Below, in pieces: positions 7,814 through 16,782 of a stretch of DNA of 61,538 nt. The notes under the pieces are model-generated. The model had not been told where the DNA came from. It searched no databases and saw only the letters and a list, made by a program, of their open reading frames with translations. The stretch comes from an uncultured Clostridia bacterium (GTDB lineage Bacteria > Bacillota > Clostridia > TANB77 > CAG-465). Position 1 is the stretch's first letter. Each line of letters starts with the position of its first letter. Location of the stretch: positions 1 to 61,538 of the forward strand of contig CAKOYA010000006.1 of NCBI GenBank assembly GCA_934130325.1, in the 5' to 3' direction. The position numbers were made by a program, and so were the translations under genes.

Positions 7814-8881
7814 ATGAAACAAGGTAAGTTGATCTTTAAAAATGTTAGTAAACGGGGAAAATTAATTTTTTCTCTTGAAAAGTTAGGCGACAAGAAAAAT
7901 ATAAAAATAAAAGTATCAAGCTTAGAGAATAACGCCATCAAAATGCAGTTGCCAAAAAAAACGTCTGTAAATGATGTAATTTACGTAGTACGATATTTCT
8001 TTTCCAAAGACAATGATATGCACAAACTTCAAACTCTTGAAGTAAAACATGGAAAGAAAAAAATGAAGTTTTCTAAACTCACTTTATTAAACGATTTAAG
8101 AAAATATTTTTCTGATAAACACATTGAAAAAACCGAGTTTGAAATTCCAGATCCACCTAGCGGTAAAGTAAGCTTATTTTTAAGCTATGATATTGAGTTT
8201 TTGAAATACTCTTCTGGTGCATTTGTATTTTCAGTAATAAATTTCTTTACAAATGATTATTTTGTGATAAAAGTCAAATGTCTAAAAAATTCTACAATGT
8301 ATATATCTATTGCTAGCGCAATAGAAAATTATGAAATGGAAATAGAAGACATTTTGTCATTCATTCAAAACTGCTTTATAAAAAACGGAAATCCATTTTT
8401 CGGAATTGAGCGGATCGTCCTTAGCGACCTGGATTTTTGTATAGTGATAAGTAATGCAAATGTTTTAAACATACATCAAATTTACAACACTTGTAAAGAG
8501 TTATATCACTCAAAGCAACGTAAGTTGCAAAATCAAATTATTAAAAAATCTGCAGAAGAACAAAAACGTGAAAATGTAAGAACACGCATTGTACTGGACA
8601 AAGTAAAAAGCAAAATAAATCACATAAGTATTAAAATGGAAACCGAAGCGATCTTAAACACTTATATGCAAATTGAACCTAAAAAATATTCATTAATGCT
8701 TGATGTTGCAAGGTACCTTGAGTACATTTTGCTATGCAACCAAAATTTTAAACTAACCAGAGGCATTATTTATTCTATACTATTTAAAATAAATAGCCTT
8801 CCAGAATATCAAATTAATGCTCAGGAACTACCTGGTATTTTAAAAATGTTGCACAAAGTATGGAACTTTTCACTAAACTGA
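7814..8881 (+). CDS. Uncharacterised 355-residue cytoplasmic protein
   Basis: I do not recognise this protein. It has no signal peptide or membrane segment. The N-terminal two thirds looks like two related beta-rich halves (about 1-110 and 115-215), each ending in a helix (SVNDVIYVVRYFF; EIEDILSFIQNCF). A charged helical stretch (about 235-275) and a helical C-terminus follow. Promoter and ribosome-binding site are consensus. Oddly, it holds two in-frame CGG codons (7853 and 8411), a codon otherwise almost absent from the window; a +1 shift at either would soon hit a stop. Plus-strand isolation and codon use suggest transfer or unusual decoding. Confidence 0.85.
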   Translation: MKQGKLIFKNVSKRGKLIFSLEKLGDKKNIKIKVSSLENNAIKMQLPKKTSVNDVIYVVRYFFSKDNDMHKLQTLEVKHGKKKMKFSKLTLLNDLRKYFSDKHIEKTEFEIPDPPSGKVSLFLSYDIEFLKYSSGAFVFSVINFFTNDYFVIKVKCLKNSTMYISIASAIENYEMEIEDILSFIQNCFIKNGNPFFGIERIVLSDLDFCIVISNANVLNIHQIYNTCKELYHSKQRKLQNQIIKKSAEEQKRENVRTRIVLDKVKSKINHISIKMETEAILNTYMQIEPKKYSLMLDVARYLEYILLCNQNFKLTRGIIYSILFKINSLPEYQINAQELPGILKMLHKVWNFSLN

Positions 8882-8896
8882 ATTTTTAATTTTAAC

Positions 8897-8944
8897 AAAA
8901 AAGTATTCGCTGAAGTAAAAATTTACCTCTGCGAATACTTTTTT
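8897..8944. terminator. Bidirectional terminator
   Basis: AAAAAGTATTCGC pairs with GCGAATACTTTTT, with A and T runs on both sides. It lies between the convergent unknown gene and folD, and serves both. Confidence 0.9.
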
Positions 8945-9797
8945 ATAACGCTCCATTAGATCTTTTACTAGCTACTTCAACTACATTTTCCATAAGAGAC
9001 AACACAGTTGTGAGTCCTACACCTCCTGGAACTGGAGTAATATGTCTAACAACATTTGATACATTTTGAGTATCTACATCGCCTTTTATTTTTCCATCTA
9101 TTCTATTTATCCCAACATCTATTACTATAGAACCTGGTTTTACCATATCTTCAGTTATAAGCCCAGCATGGCCAACAGCTACTACTAATATATCAGCATT
9201 TTTAGTATGTTCCTTTAAATCAAAAGTTTTAGAATGACAAATAGTAACTGTAGCTCCCCTATTTAATAATAAACATGCAATTGGTTTACCAACAATCCTA
9301 CTTCTTCCAACAACTACAGCATTTTTTCCTGAAATTTCTTCTCCAAGACTATCTAGGATTTTCATGATTCCTTTTGGGGTACATGAAATTATAGTATCAT
9401 CACCTATTAGTAAGTTTCCTAAATTAACTGGATGAAATCCATCTACATCCTTTTTAGGATCAATCTCATTTAATATTAACTCTTGATCTAAATGCTTGTA
9501 AACAGGCAGTTGAACTAAAATACCATCTACACTAGTATTAGCATTTAACTTTTTTATTATATCAACTACATCCGCAGTAGTTACATTCTCATCCAAAATA
9601 TATTCTTCTTCAAGTATTCCTAATTCTTCGCACATTTTTCTCTTTTTGCCAATATAAATTTCTGAAGCACTATCATTATTTGCACGTATTAACGCTAATT
9701 TTGGATATATTTTTCCTTCCTGTAATTTCTTTACTCTAGTTTTTAATTTTTCTTTTTCCTCTTCCACTATTTTTTTTACATCTATAATACTAGTCAA
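8943..9797 (-). CDS. folD: Bifunctional methylene-THF dehydrogenase / methenyl-THF cyclohydrolase
   Basis: FolD interconverts 5,10-methylene- and 10-formyl-tetrahydrofolate for purine and formyl-Met synthesis. The 284-residue sequence shows the catalytic-domain motifs VDGILVQLPV and KDVDGFHPVNLG, and the NADP-binding GRSRIVGKP, then TPVPGGVGLTT near the end. It is the last gene of a minus-strand operon (coiled-coil protein, fba, TSCPD protein, folD). Confidence 0.96.
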   Translation of the reverse strand: MTSIIDVKKIVEEEKEKLKTRVKKLQEGKIYPKLALIRANNDSASEIYIGKKRKMCEELGILEEEYILDENVTTADVVDIIKKLNANTSVDGILVQLPVYKHLDQELILNEIDPKKDVDGFHPVNLGNLLIGDDTIISCTPKGIMKILDSLGEEISGKNAVVVGRSRIVGKPIACLLLNRGATVTICHSKTFDLKEHTKNADILVVAVGHAGLITEDMVKPGSIVIDVGINRIDGKIKGDVDTQNVSNVVRHITPVPGGVGLTTVLSLMENVVEVASKRSNGAL

Positions 9798-9835
9798 ATT
9801 ATCACTTACTCCTTTAGCATTTATATTTTCTTATA

Positions 9836-10084
9836 TTATTTATTTTTTATCTCTTCTAGTGCATTTGCTATTTGATCAGGGCATGAAGTCCCTTTATAAC
9901 CACATGGAATTCCTTTTAATCTCTTTATAGCCTCATCTATATTCATTCCTTTAAGTAAATTAGATATTCCCAGTGTATTTCCAGCACATCCACCAATTAT
10001 TTTTATATCATTTATTATATTATCTTCAATATCAATTATAAATTGTCTTGAGCAAACGCCCCTTGGATTATACGTATATTTCAT
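9836..10084 (-). CDS. TSCPD domain protein (TIGR03905 type)
   Basis: An 82-residue protein with conserved CSRQ, GGCAGNTLGI and the eponymous TSCPDQIA near the C-terminus. The four cysteines suggest metal or cluster binding. Related domains occur in ribonucleotide reductases and as small free proteins in anaerobes; the function is not known. It starts 3 bp after fba. Confidence 0.85.
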   Translation of the reverse strand: MKYTYNPRGVCSRQFIIDIEDNIINDIKIIGGCAGNTLGISNLLKGMNIDEAIKRLKGIPCGYKGTSCPDQIANALEEIKNK

Positions 10085-10087
10085 ATC

Positions 10088-11032
10088 TTACGCCTTTCCT
10101 GCACAGCCTAGTACATCTACTATTTTATGTTCTACCATTTTTTCTACTGCCTCTCTTGCTTTTCCAAGATATGTTCTAGGGTCAAATACCTCTGGACTAT
10201 TTACAAAACATTCACGTACATTTGCAGTCATAGCCAGACGAATATCGCTATCAATATTTATTTTACATACTGCCATAGTTGCAGCTTTTTTTAGCATTTC
10301 CTCTGGTACTCCTTTTGCTCCTGGAATTTTTCCACCATATTCATTACACATTTTTACAAATTCCTGTGGAACAGATGATGCACCATGAAGCACAATAGGA
10401 AAGCCAGGTAATTTTTTTCCTACCTCTTCTAATATATCAAACCTTAATTTAGCATCTCCTTTAAATTTATATGCTCCATGACTTGTGCCAATTGCAATAG
10501 CCAAAGAATCACAACCTGTTCTTTTTACAAATTCAACAGCCTCATCAGGATTGGTATACATTGCATCAGCCTCTGAAACGTTGACATCGTCTTCTATTCC
10601 AGCAAGTTTTCCAAGTTCTGCTTCAACTACAACTCCTCTTGGATGTGCATATTCTACAACTTTTTTTGTAAGTTCAACATTTTCTTCAAAACTATACTTA
10701 GAACCATCTATCATAACGGAAGTAAATCCACTATCTATACAGTCTTTACATGTTTCAAAATCTGGTCCATGATCTAAGTGTAAAACTACCGGAATATCTT
10801 TTCCAGACGCTTTATTACACTCTATTGCAGCTTCCACAAGCTTTTTTAAATAAATAGGGTTGGCGTATTTTCTTGCACCAGCTGATACTTGCAATATGAC
10901 CGGTGAGTTTGTTTTATTTGCAGCCTCCATAATTCCCTGTACAATTTCCATATTATTTACATTAAAAGCACCAATAGCATACCCTCCATTATACGCATTT
11001 TTAAACATTTCTTTAGTAGTTACTAATCCCAT
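10088..11032 (-). CDS. fba: Class II fructose-bisphosphate aldolase
   Basis: This zinc-dependent glycolytic aldolase (314 aa) cleaves fructose-1,6-bisphosphate. Signatures seen are AFNVNNMEIVQ, the metal ligands in VLHLDHGPDFETC, the EAELGKLAGIED loop, GTSHGAYKF and VLHGASSVP. The length is normal for the family. It sits between the coiled-coil gene (3 bp upstream) and the TSCPD gene. Confidence 0.96.
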   Translation of the reverse strand: MGLVTTKEMFKNAYNGGYAIGAFNVNNMEIVQGIMEAANKTNSPVILQVSAGARKYANPIYLKKLVEAAIECNKASGKDIPVVLHLDHGPDFETCKDCIDSGFTSVMIDGSKYSFEENVELTKKVVEYAHPRGVVVEAELGKLAGIEDDVNVSEADAMYTNPDEAVEFVKRTGCDSLAIAIGTSHGAYKFKGDAKLRFDILEEVGKKLPGFPIVLHGASSVPQEFVKMCNEYGGKIPGAKGVPEEMLKKAATMAVCKINIDSDIRLAMTANVRECFVNSPEVFDPRTYLGKAREAVEKMVEHKIVDVLGCAGKA

Positions 11033-11035
11033 AAC

Positions 11036-12493
11036 TTAAAACCTCCTCTTATTATTTTGTAAAGTAGGAATATATTCATCATTTTCTAACGCTACTTTAC
11101 CATCATCTCTTAAATTAATTTTTTCCTTTACAGCTAAAATACGTCTCTTTCTTTTCTCTTTATTTATTTGTATATCTGAAATTTCATCATCGTTATTAAT
11201 AGCTGCTAATCTTGGATCAAATAAATTATTTGATATATCCTTCTTTTCTTCAGATTTTTGAACTTCATCAGGTGTCTTTTTCCCTGATTCTTCGTTTCTA
11301 ACCTCTGTTACTTCTTCTGATATAATACCAGACATTTTTTCTAATGACTGTAATAATTCTTCCGCCTTTTTGTAATTTCCTCTATCTTCTGCTTCTTCAT
11401 ATTTTTGTAAAATAACTTCTAAATTCTTTTCCTGCATATTATTAGAGTCTTGCACTTGATAATTAAAATTATCTATATTATTTTCCAATTTTCCATCATT
11501 TACTTCTGATTTAACAGCTACACTTCCACCTAAATCCCTTAAGTGCTGTGTTTGATAATTTTGTCCTACCTGATGTTGCCTATATCTTTCTTCTTCATTT
11601 AATTGGTTAATATTTTGATTTATTTGCAAAGGATTAGGGGTTAAGGCATATATTTTTTTAGACACTTGCATATATTCTTTTTGCAACCTATCCATTTGTG
11701 CAGTAAATTTTTCATCACTTTTATTATCTAGCTCTAAACTTAAAGTAGATATCTCTTCTGCTATTTCATTTCTTCTTTCAAAAAGATTTTTTACATCTAT
11801 AATATTCTCTTCATTCCTATTTAAAATATACTTTTCACTTTTTTCGTCATTCAATGCTAAATTTTTTTCGATTTCTTTTATTTCATCATCATCACGTATA
11901 ACACTGGTCTTAGAAATTTGTGAATATCTATTATCTATATCTTTTAAATACTTTTCATAAAGTATAAGTTCAGTTCCAATTTTTTCATTACTTACTAGAT
12001 TACCTGTAGAAATTTGAGAATTAAAACCATTTTCTTGAATATTTTGCTTTAAATTATAATATTCTTCCAAAACAGACTTATACATCACTTTTAAAGCCAC
12101 TTTTCTTAGTTCATTTTCATCAGTCTGCAATAAATTATCATTATTTTTTTCTAATTCATCTTCTACTTTTTCCTTTTCTTCTTCATTTAAATTAATCCCT
12201 TTAGCATTTATTACCTTATCTAATTTATTTCTTTCTTCAATTTTAATATCTTTATTGTTTTTAAGTGACAATCGTAGTTTCTCTAAAAAAGTAGGTTCTA
12301 AATACTTTCTAAGTTCTAACTGAATATCTGAATTATTTCTTTTATTGTATGATTTTATAATTTCAATTGTGGCTTTATCAATAAAAATGTCCTTGGGTTC
12401 ATATTTTATACCATTATTATTTTTTTTATCTTTTATTTCTAATTTATCATACTCATCCTTTAAAAGATTTTGGATTTTTTCAAAATTATTCAT
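11036..12493 (-). CDS. Uncharacterised coiled-coil protein
   Basis: About 485 very charged residues (K, E, N, D) without membrane segments, signal peptide or recognised domain. Heptad-like stretches predict coiled coil through much of residues 50-380, and the C-terminus is basic (KRKRRILAVKEK, NNKRRF). I start at the ATG at 12493 because GGAG lies nine bases upstream; a TTG five codons earlier is the other option. The stop lies 3 bp before fba, so it is co-transcribed with a glycolytic enzyme, with no evident functional link. Confidence 0.8.
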   Translation of the reverse strand: MNNFEKIQNLLKDEYDKLEIKDKKNNNGIKYEPKDIFIDKATIEIIKSYNKRNNSDIQLELRKYLEPTFLEKLRLSLKNNKDIKIEERNKLDKVINAKGINLNEEEKEKVEDELEKNNDNLLQTDENELRKVALKVMYKSVLEEYYNLKQNIQENGFNSQISTGNLVSNEKIGTELILYEKYLKDIDNRYSQISKTSVIRDDDEIKEIEKNLALNDEKSEKYILNRNEENIIDVKNLFERRNEIAEEISTLSLELDNKSDEKFTAQMDRLQKEYMQVSKKIYALTPNPLQINQNINQLNEEERYRQHQVGQNYQTQHLRDLGGSVAVKSEVNDGKLENNIDNFNYQVQDSNNMQEKNLEVILQKYEEAEDRGNYKKAEELLQSLEKMSGIISEEVTEVRNEESGKKTPDEVQKSEEKKDISNNLFDPRLAAINNDDEISDIQINKEKRKRRILAVKEKINLRDDGKVALENDEYIPTLQNNKRRF

Positions 12494-12587
12494 TAGCATC
12501 ATCTCCAATAATTATATTTTAGCACACAAATTTTTTTAAATCAATTATACTGTTATAATTCGTTAAATTTATTTTGTAGAATATACA

Positions 12588-12616
12588 AAAAAGAATATAG
12601 ATCACTCTATATCCTC
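12588..12616 (-). terminator. Weak terminator at the end of the S66 peptidase gene
   Basis: GGATATAG pairs with CTATATTC and a TTTTTT run follows on the minus strand, overlapping the stop codon. The stem is short. Confidence 0.5.
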
Positions 12617-13609
12617 GTATTTTATTGTATATTTGTTGTTTTTATACCTTAAGATTGTATTTGAGCCCGTTATTAAAGTATTAAATGGCCTTACATGTCC
12701 AAAATCACAATTCGTTATTATCGGAACATTATATTTTGATAATGTAGATACCAATAACTCATTTTGGCTTTTTAAAAAATTCTCATTTAATGTAATTTTA
12801 CCTCTTCCAATCATAAAACATGATACATTTTTAAACCATTTATTATCTTCCATTGATTCCAAAGTTTTTTTAAATTCATTAATATCCATTGCACAATTTT
12901 CTATAAACCAAATTATATTTGGATGTTTCTTATTATATTCCTTTAAGTTATCATATTCTGTATTTAATATTGATTTTAAAACATCTAAACATCCACCTAA
13001 TAATGTACCTTTTATTTTAAAATCATTTTTTCCTGTAATTTCCGTAAGATTTGTAGGTGTATCTAAATTATATCCATACAATTCTTTTCCTTTTATTTTT
13101 TTGAAAGAATTTGTTTCAAAAAATTTTTGCGAATTTTGTTCTATAATATTCCCTTTAAGTAATTCTAGATTATCTTTTAACGTTTGATCCCAAGTTTTAT
13201 ATCCAAATGTTGGAAAACATGGTGCATAATATGTCTTCCAATCAGATAGAGTTGACAAGAGAAAAGTTAATATAGAATTATCTGAAAACCCTTGAAATAT
13301 TTTATTTTCACTATTTCTTAATTTATCGAAATTAATATATTTTACAATATTAAACTCTGTTTCACCACCATTAGCTGCTATTACAGTATCAATATTTTTA
13401 TCTAATAATGCTTTTTCAACTTCTTTAGCTTTTAATTTGTATTCCTCTTCATCATATGTATTATTTATATTAACTGTTTTACCTAATTTTACATCAATAC
13501 CTAAATTATTAAAATTTTTAATTGCATTTTCTAATCTTATTTTATCTCCATCACTACAAATCGAATCAGATGGAGCTGTAACAAAAATTGTTTTTTTCAA
13601 AAATCTCAT
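12602..13609 (-). CDS. S66-family peptidase (LD-carboxypeptidase / MccF-like)
   Basis: S66 serine peptidases trim the D-Ala of murein tetrapeptides (LdcA) or cleave microcin C (MccF). Present are the N-terminal FVTAPSD, ANGGETEFN, the nucleophile elbow GFSD (Ser), the Glu region IWFIENCAMD and the His region CDFGHVRP. NGGE instead of RGG points to the MccF-like branch. The start is the ATG at 13609, spaced from AGGGG; a GTG three codons upstream is less likely. No signal peptide is seen. It is a single gene bordered by a remnant-rich region. Confidence 0.85.
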   Translation of the reverse strand: MRFLKKTIFVTAPSDSICSDGDKIRLENAIKNFNNLGIDVKLGKTVNINNTYDEEEYKLKAKEVEKALLDKNIDTVIAANGGETEFNIVKYINFDKLRNSENKIFQGFSDNSILTFLLSTLSDWKTYYAPCFPTFGYKTWDQTLKDNLELLKGNIIEQNSQKFFETNSFKKIKGKELYGYNLDTPTNLTEITGKNDFKIKGTLLGGCLDVLKSILNTEYDNLKEYNKKHPNIIWFIENCAMDINEFKKTLESMEDNKWFKNVSCFMIGRGKITLNENFLKSQNELLVSTLSKYNVPIITNCDFGHVRPFNTLITGSNTILRYKNNKYTIKYEDIE

Positions 13610-13997
13610 TATTTTCACCCCTTTTATTTTATATTAGTATTCACAGTAATCTCATTTAAATTCATTACAATTTATTTACTTATAGTTTTATATTAATACT
13701 TATACTAAATCACTTTTTATAAAATATTTCATTCTAATATTAATTATATATTTATACACTAATTCAAACATACTAATTTCTCATTATATAAATATATAAT
13801 AAGTTCTTGACTTTTTTTACATAATATATTGAAATTATATTATAAAATTTAAGAATTACTATTGATTTTTATATTTTTTATATTTTTATAAAATAGTATA
13901 TTAAATTTTATTTATTGTATAATATATATTATGTTATATATATTTTTCCAATCACCATTTTGGTAATCAAGGCACGCGGCGTCGCAAGCGACAGCCG

Positions 13998-14135
13998 TTA
14001 TTTTATTTTTTCAGAACTTTTGGCGCTATATTCTTGATCCAAAATATTTTTTTCTCTATGTTCAAATACTGGAAAAGCTGTTATAAAAAAATAACATTTA
14101 TCTGTTTCTTTTAATATTATTAAATAATCTACCAT
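13998..14135 (-). pseudogene. C-terminal fragment of a toxin-like nuclease
   Basis: An open frame of 45 residues contains DYLIILKETDKCYFFITAF and ends LDQEYSAKSSEKIK. The pattern (beta strand, YFFITAFPV, R/K-rich tail) resembles the ends of phage barnase/RelE-like toxins. It is cut at its 5' side next to the Rpn scar. The family assignment is tentative. Confidence 0.4.
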
Positions 14136-14145
14136 TAACTGTTAA

Positions 14146-14169
14146 GAGCATATCGAAAAGTTTGTGTAG
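14146..14169 (+). pseudogene. Scar of a third Rpn gene 3' end
   Basis: The bases read E-H-I-E-K-F-V-stop, almost identical to the scar at 353 and the live end at 175-198, and are followed directly by the conserved 3' flank. Confidence 0.6.
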
Positions 14170-14279
14170 ACTTTAAAGTTCTTATGATAATTTTTAAAAA
14201 TTTTAATAATTGAATTGACAAAAAATATTTTTTTAGATAAATATATATTAACTTATAATATGTTTAATTGTCAAGGTTC
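14161..14279. repeat. Rpn 3'-flank repeat, copy 2
   Basis: Diverged copy of 190-308, with the same order of blocks (CTTTAAA.TTCTTA, TTAATAATTGAA, AGATAAATATATATTA, AATTGTCAA). It marks the former 3' end of an Rpn gene about 14 kb from copy 1. Confidence 0.8.
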
Positions 14280-14296
14280 AATTAACAATGCATGTT

Positions 14297-14346
14297 AAAA
14301 AGCAAAAAGACAGGAACTACAATTGTAGAAATCCTATCTTTTTGCT
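14297..14346 (-). terminator. Terminator with palindromic loop
   Basis: On the minus strand AGCAAAAAGATAGGA pairs with TCCTGTCTTTTTGCT, with CTACAATTGTAG folding inside, and a TTTTT run follows. A GGAGG and GTG start lie just upstream (VSKKIGFLQL then stop), which may be the stub of another lost gene. Confidence 0.7.
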
Positions 14347-14371
14347 CACAGTTATTTAACCTCCTTCTGCT

Positions 14372-14458
14372 TTAACCTTCAACTGCACTCTTTGCAAGTG
14401 CAAGAGCATCTTCAAACGTGTCTGCACCACCAATAAATCCAGCTGGATTACAAAAACT
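14372..14458 (-). pseudogene. 3' remnant of an unidentified gene
   Basis: A 28-codon open frame without a start ends GGADTFEDALALAKSAVEG-stop, with ordinary coding character but no recognisable family. It begins immediately downstream of the 132-residue gene's stop, so a deletion appears to have fused the two. Confidence 0.35.
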
Positions 14459-14465
14459 TCATTTA

Positions 14466-14858
14466 TTAATATTCATCTTCGTAATAATCGCAAATATTTA
14501 AGGTATAACCATTGTACCTTAAATCATGTTCCTCATCGTCATAATCTTCAGGATCACCTTTGTTGAAATACGATAACAAAAGAAGCGCCAAATTTTTAGA
14601 AATTGCAACATTACTTAATGGAAATTTAACCTCTGCTTCAAAAAGCGCTGCAACCTTTTCAAAAAATTCATCAAAATCGCAACAAGGTATTATATCAACT
14701 TCAAAATCGCGATCTGGATCCTCTTTTCCATAAACAAAATGCCTTGCAATCATGACAGGAATTGAGTTTTGATCTAGCATGTACTCTTCCTGAGGATTTT
14801 GAAAATCACGTATTACATGAATTTTCTCATTTAACTCTTCTAAGGTCAATATTAACAT
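14466..14858 (-). CDS. Uncharacterised acidic protein
   Basis: About 130 residues, strongly acidic, with no membrane segment. Features are a hydrophobic N-terminal strand-helix (LILTLEELNEKI), CCDFDEFFEKVAALFEAE in the middle, and a tyrosine/aspartate-rich tail (NICDYYEDEY). I choose the second ATG (14858) because AAGGAGA is correctly spaced from it and too close to the first. It is monocistronic and I do not recognise a family. Confidence 0.7.
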   Translation of the reverse strand: MLILTLEELNEKIHVIRDFQNPQEEYMLDQNSIPVMIARHFVYGKEDPDRDFEVDIIPCCDFDEFFEKVAALFEAEVKFPLSNVAISKNLALLLLSYFNKGDPEDYDDEEHDLRYNGYTLNICDYYEDEY

Positions 14859-14957
14859 ATCCATCTCTCCTTAATAAATATTTAATTAAATTTTTATTCT
14901 TATATAATACGTTTATATTATAATATAGAAATGCATATTTGTCAACATAACTTAAAT

Positions 14958-15713
14958 TCATATTTCAATTTCAATTCCCACAGGACAATGATCACTTCCA
15001 AATACTTCATTAAATATATTACATGATTTAATATTTTCTTTTAATCTATCAGATACTATTATGTAGTCAATACGCCACCCCACATTATTTTGCCTTGAAT
15101 TTCTCATATATGACCACCATGAGTACACGTTTTCTTTATTTGGATATAAATATCTAAATGAGTCAATAAAACCACTATCTAAAAGAATAGACATCTTCTC
15201 CCTTTCTTCATCCGTAAATCCAGCATTTTTGTGATTAGTACTAGGATTTTTCAGGTCTATTTCTTTATGTGCAACATTTAAATCGCCACAATATATAACT
15301 GGTTTTAGAGCATCTAACTTTTTTAAATATTTAAGAATTTCTACTTCCCAATTCATCCTATACTCAAGTCTTTCTAGCTCCCTTTTTGAATTTGGAGTAT
15401 AGCAATTAACAAGATAAAAATTTTCATACTCTAGTGTTATAACCCTTCCTTCTTTATCATGTTCTTGTATGCCAATTCCATATGCTACATTCAAAGGTTT
15501 AAGCTTACTAAAGACAGCAGTACCAGAATAACCTTTTTTTTCTGCACTATTAAAATACTTCTCATAACCATCATAATCTACGTCTAATTGTCCTTCTTGC
15601 ATTTTAGTTTCTTGTATACAAAATATATCTGCTTTTATTTCTTTAAAAAAGTCATTGAATCCTTTTTGAATAACAGCTCTAAATCCATTTACATTCCATG
15701 ATATTATCCTCAT
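14958..15713 (-). CDS. xth: Exodeoxyribonuclease III
   Basis: This Mg-dependent AP endonuclease / 3'-5' exonuclease of base-excision repair has 251 residues. Motifs are ISWNVNGFRA, IQETKMQ (Glu metal ligand), YCGDLNVAH (Asp, Asn), WWSYMRNSR, WRIDYI and the catalytic GSDHCPV. Its start overlaps mnmA by 4 bp, so it is the tail of the SUF-mnmA operon. Confidence 0.95.
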   Translation of the reverse strand: MRIISWNVNGFRAVIQKGFNDFFKEIKADIFCIQETKMQEGQLDVDYDGYEKYFNSAEKKGYSGTAVFSKLKPLNVAYGIGIQEHDKEGRVITLEYENFYLVNCYTPNSKRELERLEYRMNWEVEILKYLKKLDALKPVIYCGDLNVAHKEIDLKNPSTNHKNAGFTDEEREKMSILLDSGFIDSFRYLYPNKENVYSWWSYMRNSRQNNVGWRIDYIIVSDRLKENIKSCNIFNEVFGSDHCPVGIEIEI

Positions 15714-16762
15714 ACTATCTTTCCTCCACCTACTACTATATCGTCTATATAAAATACTGCAGATTGACCTGGAGTTACTGCTCTTACTCCTTCATCAAAT
15801 ACTACTTTTATATTATTTTCATCAATTTGATATATTCTAGCTTCAGCCTCATTTGAAGAATATCTAGTTTTAACCTTTACTCTTAATCCATCCTCAATTT
15901 TATCAAATAATAACAAATTTATATCTGTAACTCTAACCTCTTTTTTATACAATTTGTCTTCTTCACCAACAATTACTTGATTTTTTTTACTATTAAAGCC
16001 CAAAACAAATAATGGAACAGGATTTGAAATTCCAAGTCCTCTCCTTTGACCAATAGTATAATGATATAATCCTTTATGCTTTCCTAAAATTGTACCATCA
16101 TATTTTACAATATCACCTATTTTTGGTTTTAAGTTAGAATTGTTCTCTAGAAATTTAACGTAATTTCCATCAGGTACAAAACAAATATCTTCACTATCAG
16201 GTTTATTTGCAACCTTTAGATTATTTTCTCTTGCAATTTTTCTTATTTGTTCCTTTTCCTCAAAATCAGCAAGTGGAAATAATATATGTTCAATTAATTC
16301 TTTAGGAATACTCCAAAGAACATAACTTTGATCTTTTTTTCCTGCATTTGATTTTTTTAATACCCATCTTTTATATTTATTGCTATATTCAGTTTTAGCG
16401 TAATGACCTGTAGCTATGTAATCACATCCAAGCTCTTTAGCTTTTTGATACATTACTCCAAATTTCATATATTTGTTACATTCAATACATGGATTGGGAG
16501 TCGTGCACTTACTATATGAATCTATAAAATCATCTATTACGTATTCTTTAAATTCTTTTTTATAATCATAAGTAAAATGTACTATACCAATACTATTACA
16601 AACATTTTTAGCATCAATATATGTATCCATATTACAACAGCTACCACTTTTAAAAAGTTCTAAAGTAGTTCCTATTACTTCGTATCCCTGATTTTTTAAT
16701 ATCAAGGCTGAAACACTACTATCAACTCCACCACTCATTCCGAGTAATACTTTTTTCTTCAT
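15710..16762 (-). CDS. mnmA: tRNA 2-thiouridine(34) synthase MnmA
   Basis: MnmA activates U34 of Lys, Glu and Gln tRNAs with ATP and installs sulfur delivered from a cysteine desulfurase. The 350-residue protein has the PP-loop GMSGGVDSS and catalytic cysteines in TPNPCIECN and SEDICFVPDG. It follows sufU by 20 bp, which suggests SufS/SufU as its sulfur source and ties tRNA thiolation to Fe-S assembly. Confidence 0.96.
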   Translation of the reverse strand: MKKKVLLGMSGGVDSSVSALILKNQGYEVIGTTLELFKSGSCCNMDTYIDAKNVCNSIGIVHFTYDYKKEFKEYVIDDFIDSYSKCTTPNPCIECNKYMKFGVMYQKAKELGCDYIATGHYAKTEYSNKYKRWVLKKSNAGKKDQSYVLWSIPKELIEHILFPLADFEEKEQIRKIARENNLKVANKPDSEDICFVPDGNYVKFLENNSNLKPKIGDIVKYDGTILGKHKGLYHYTIGQRRGLGISNPVPLFVLGFNSKKNQVIVGEEDKLYKKEVRVTDINLLLFDKIEDGLRVKVKTRYSSNEAEARIYQIDENNIKVVFDEGVRAVTPGQSAVFYIDDIVVGGGKIV

Positions 16763-16782
16763 TTATAATACCCCTAATTTTT

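Larger units (their letters stand above)
13619..14465. other. 847-bp gene-free region with remnants
   Basis: From 13619 to about 13950 I see only very AT-rich sequence. A GC-rich patch follows at 13970-13998, containing GGCGTCGC-AA-GCGACAGCC, a strong stem on either strand. Then come a toxin-like 3' fragment, an Rpn scar with its flank repeat, a terminator and the 3' end of another lost gene. No intact gene is present. Confidence 0.8.

Noticed and set aside
12633..13187. 184-codon open frame opposite the S66 peptidase
   Set aside because: Antisense to a convincing gene, rich in Phe/Leu/Ile as expected from AT-rich complement, and without start signals.
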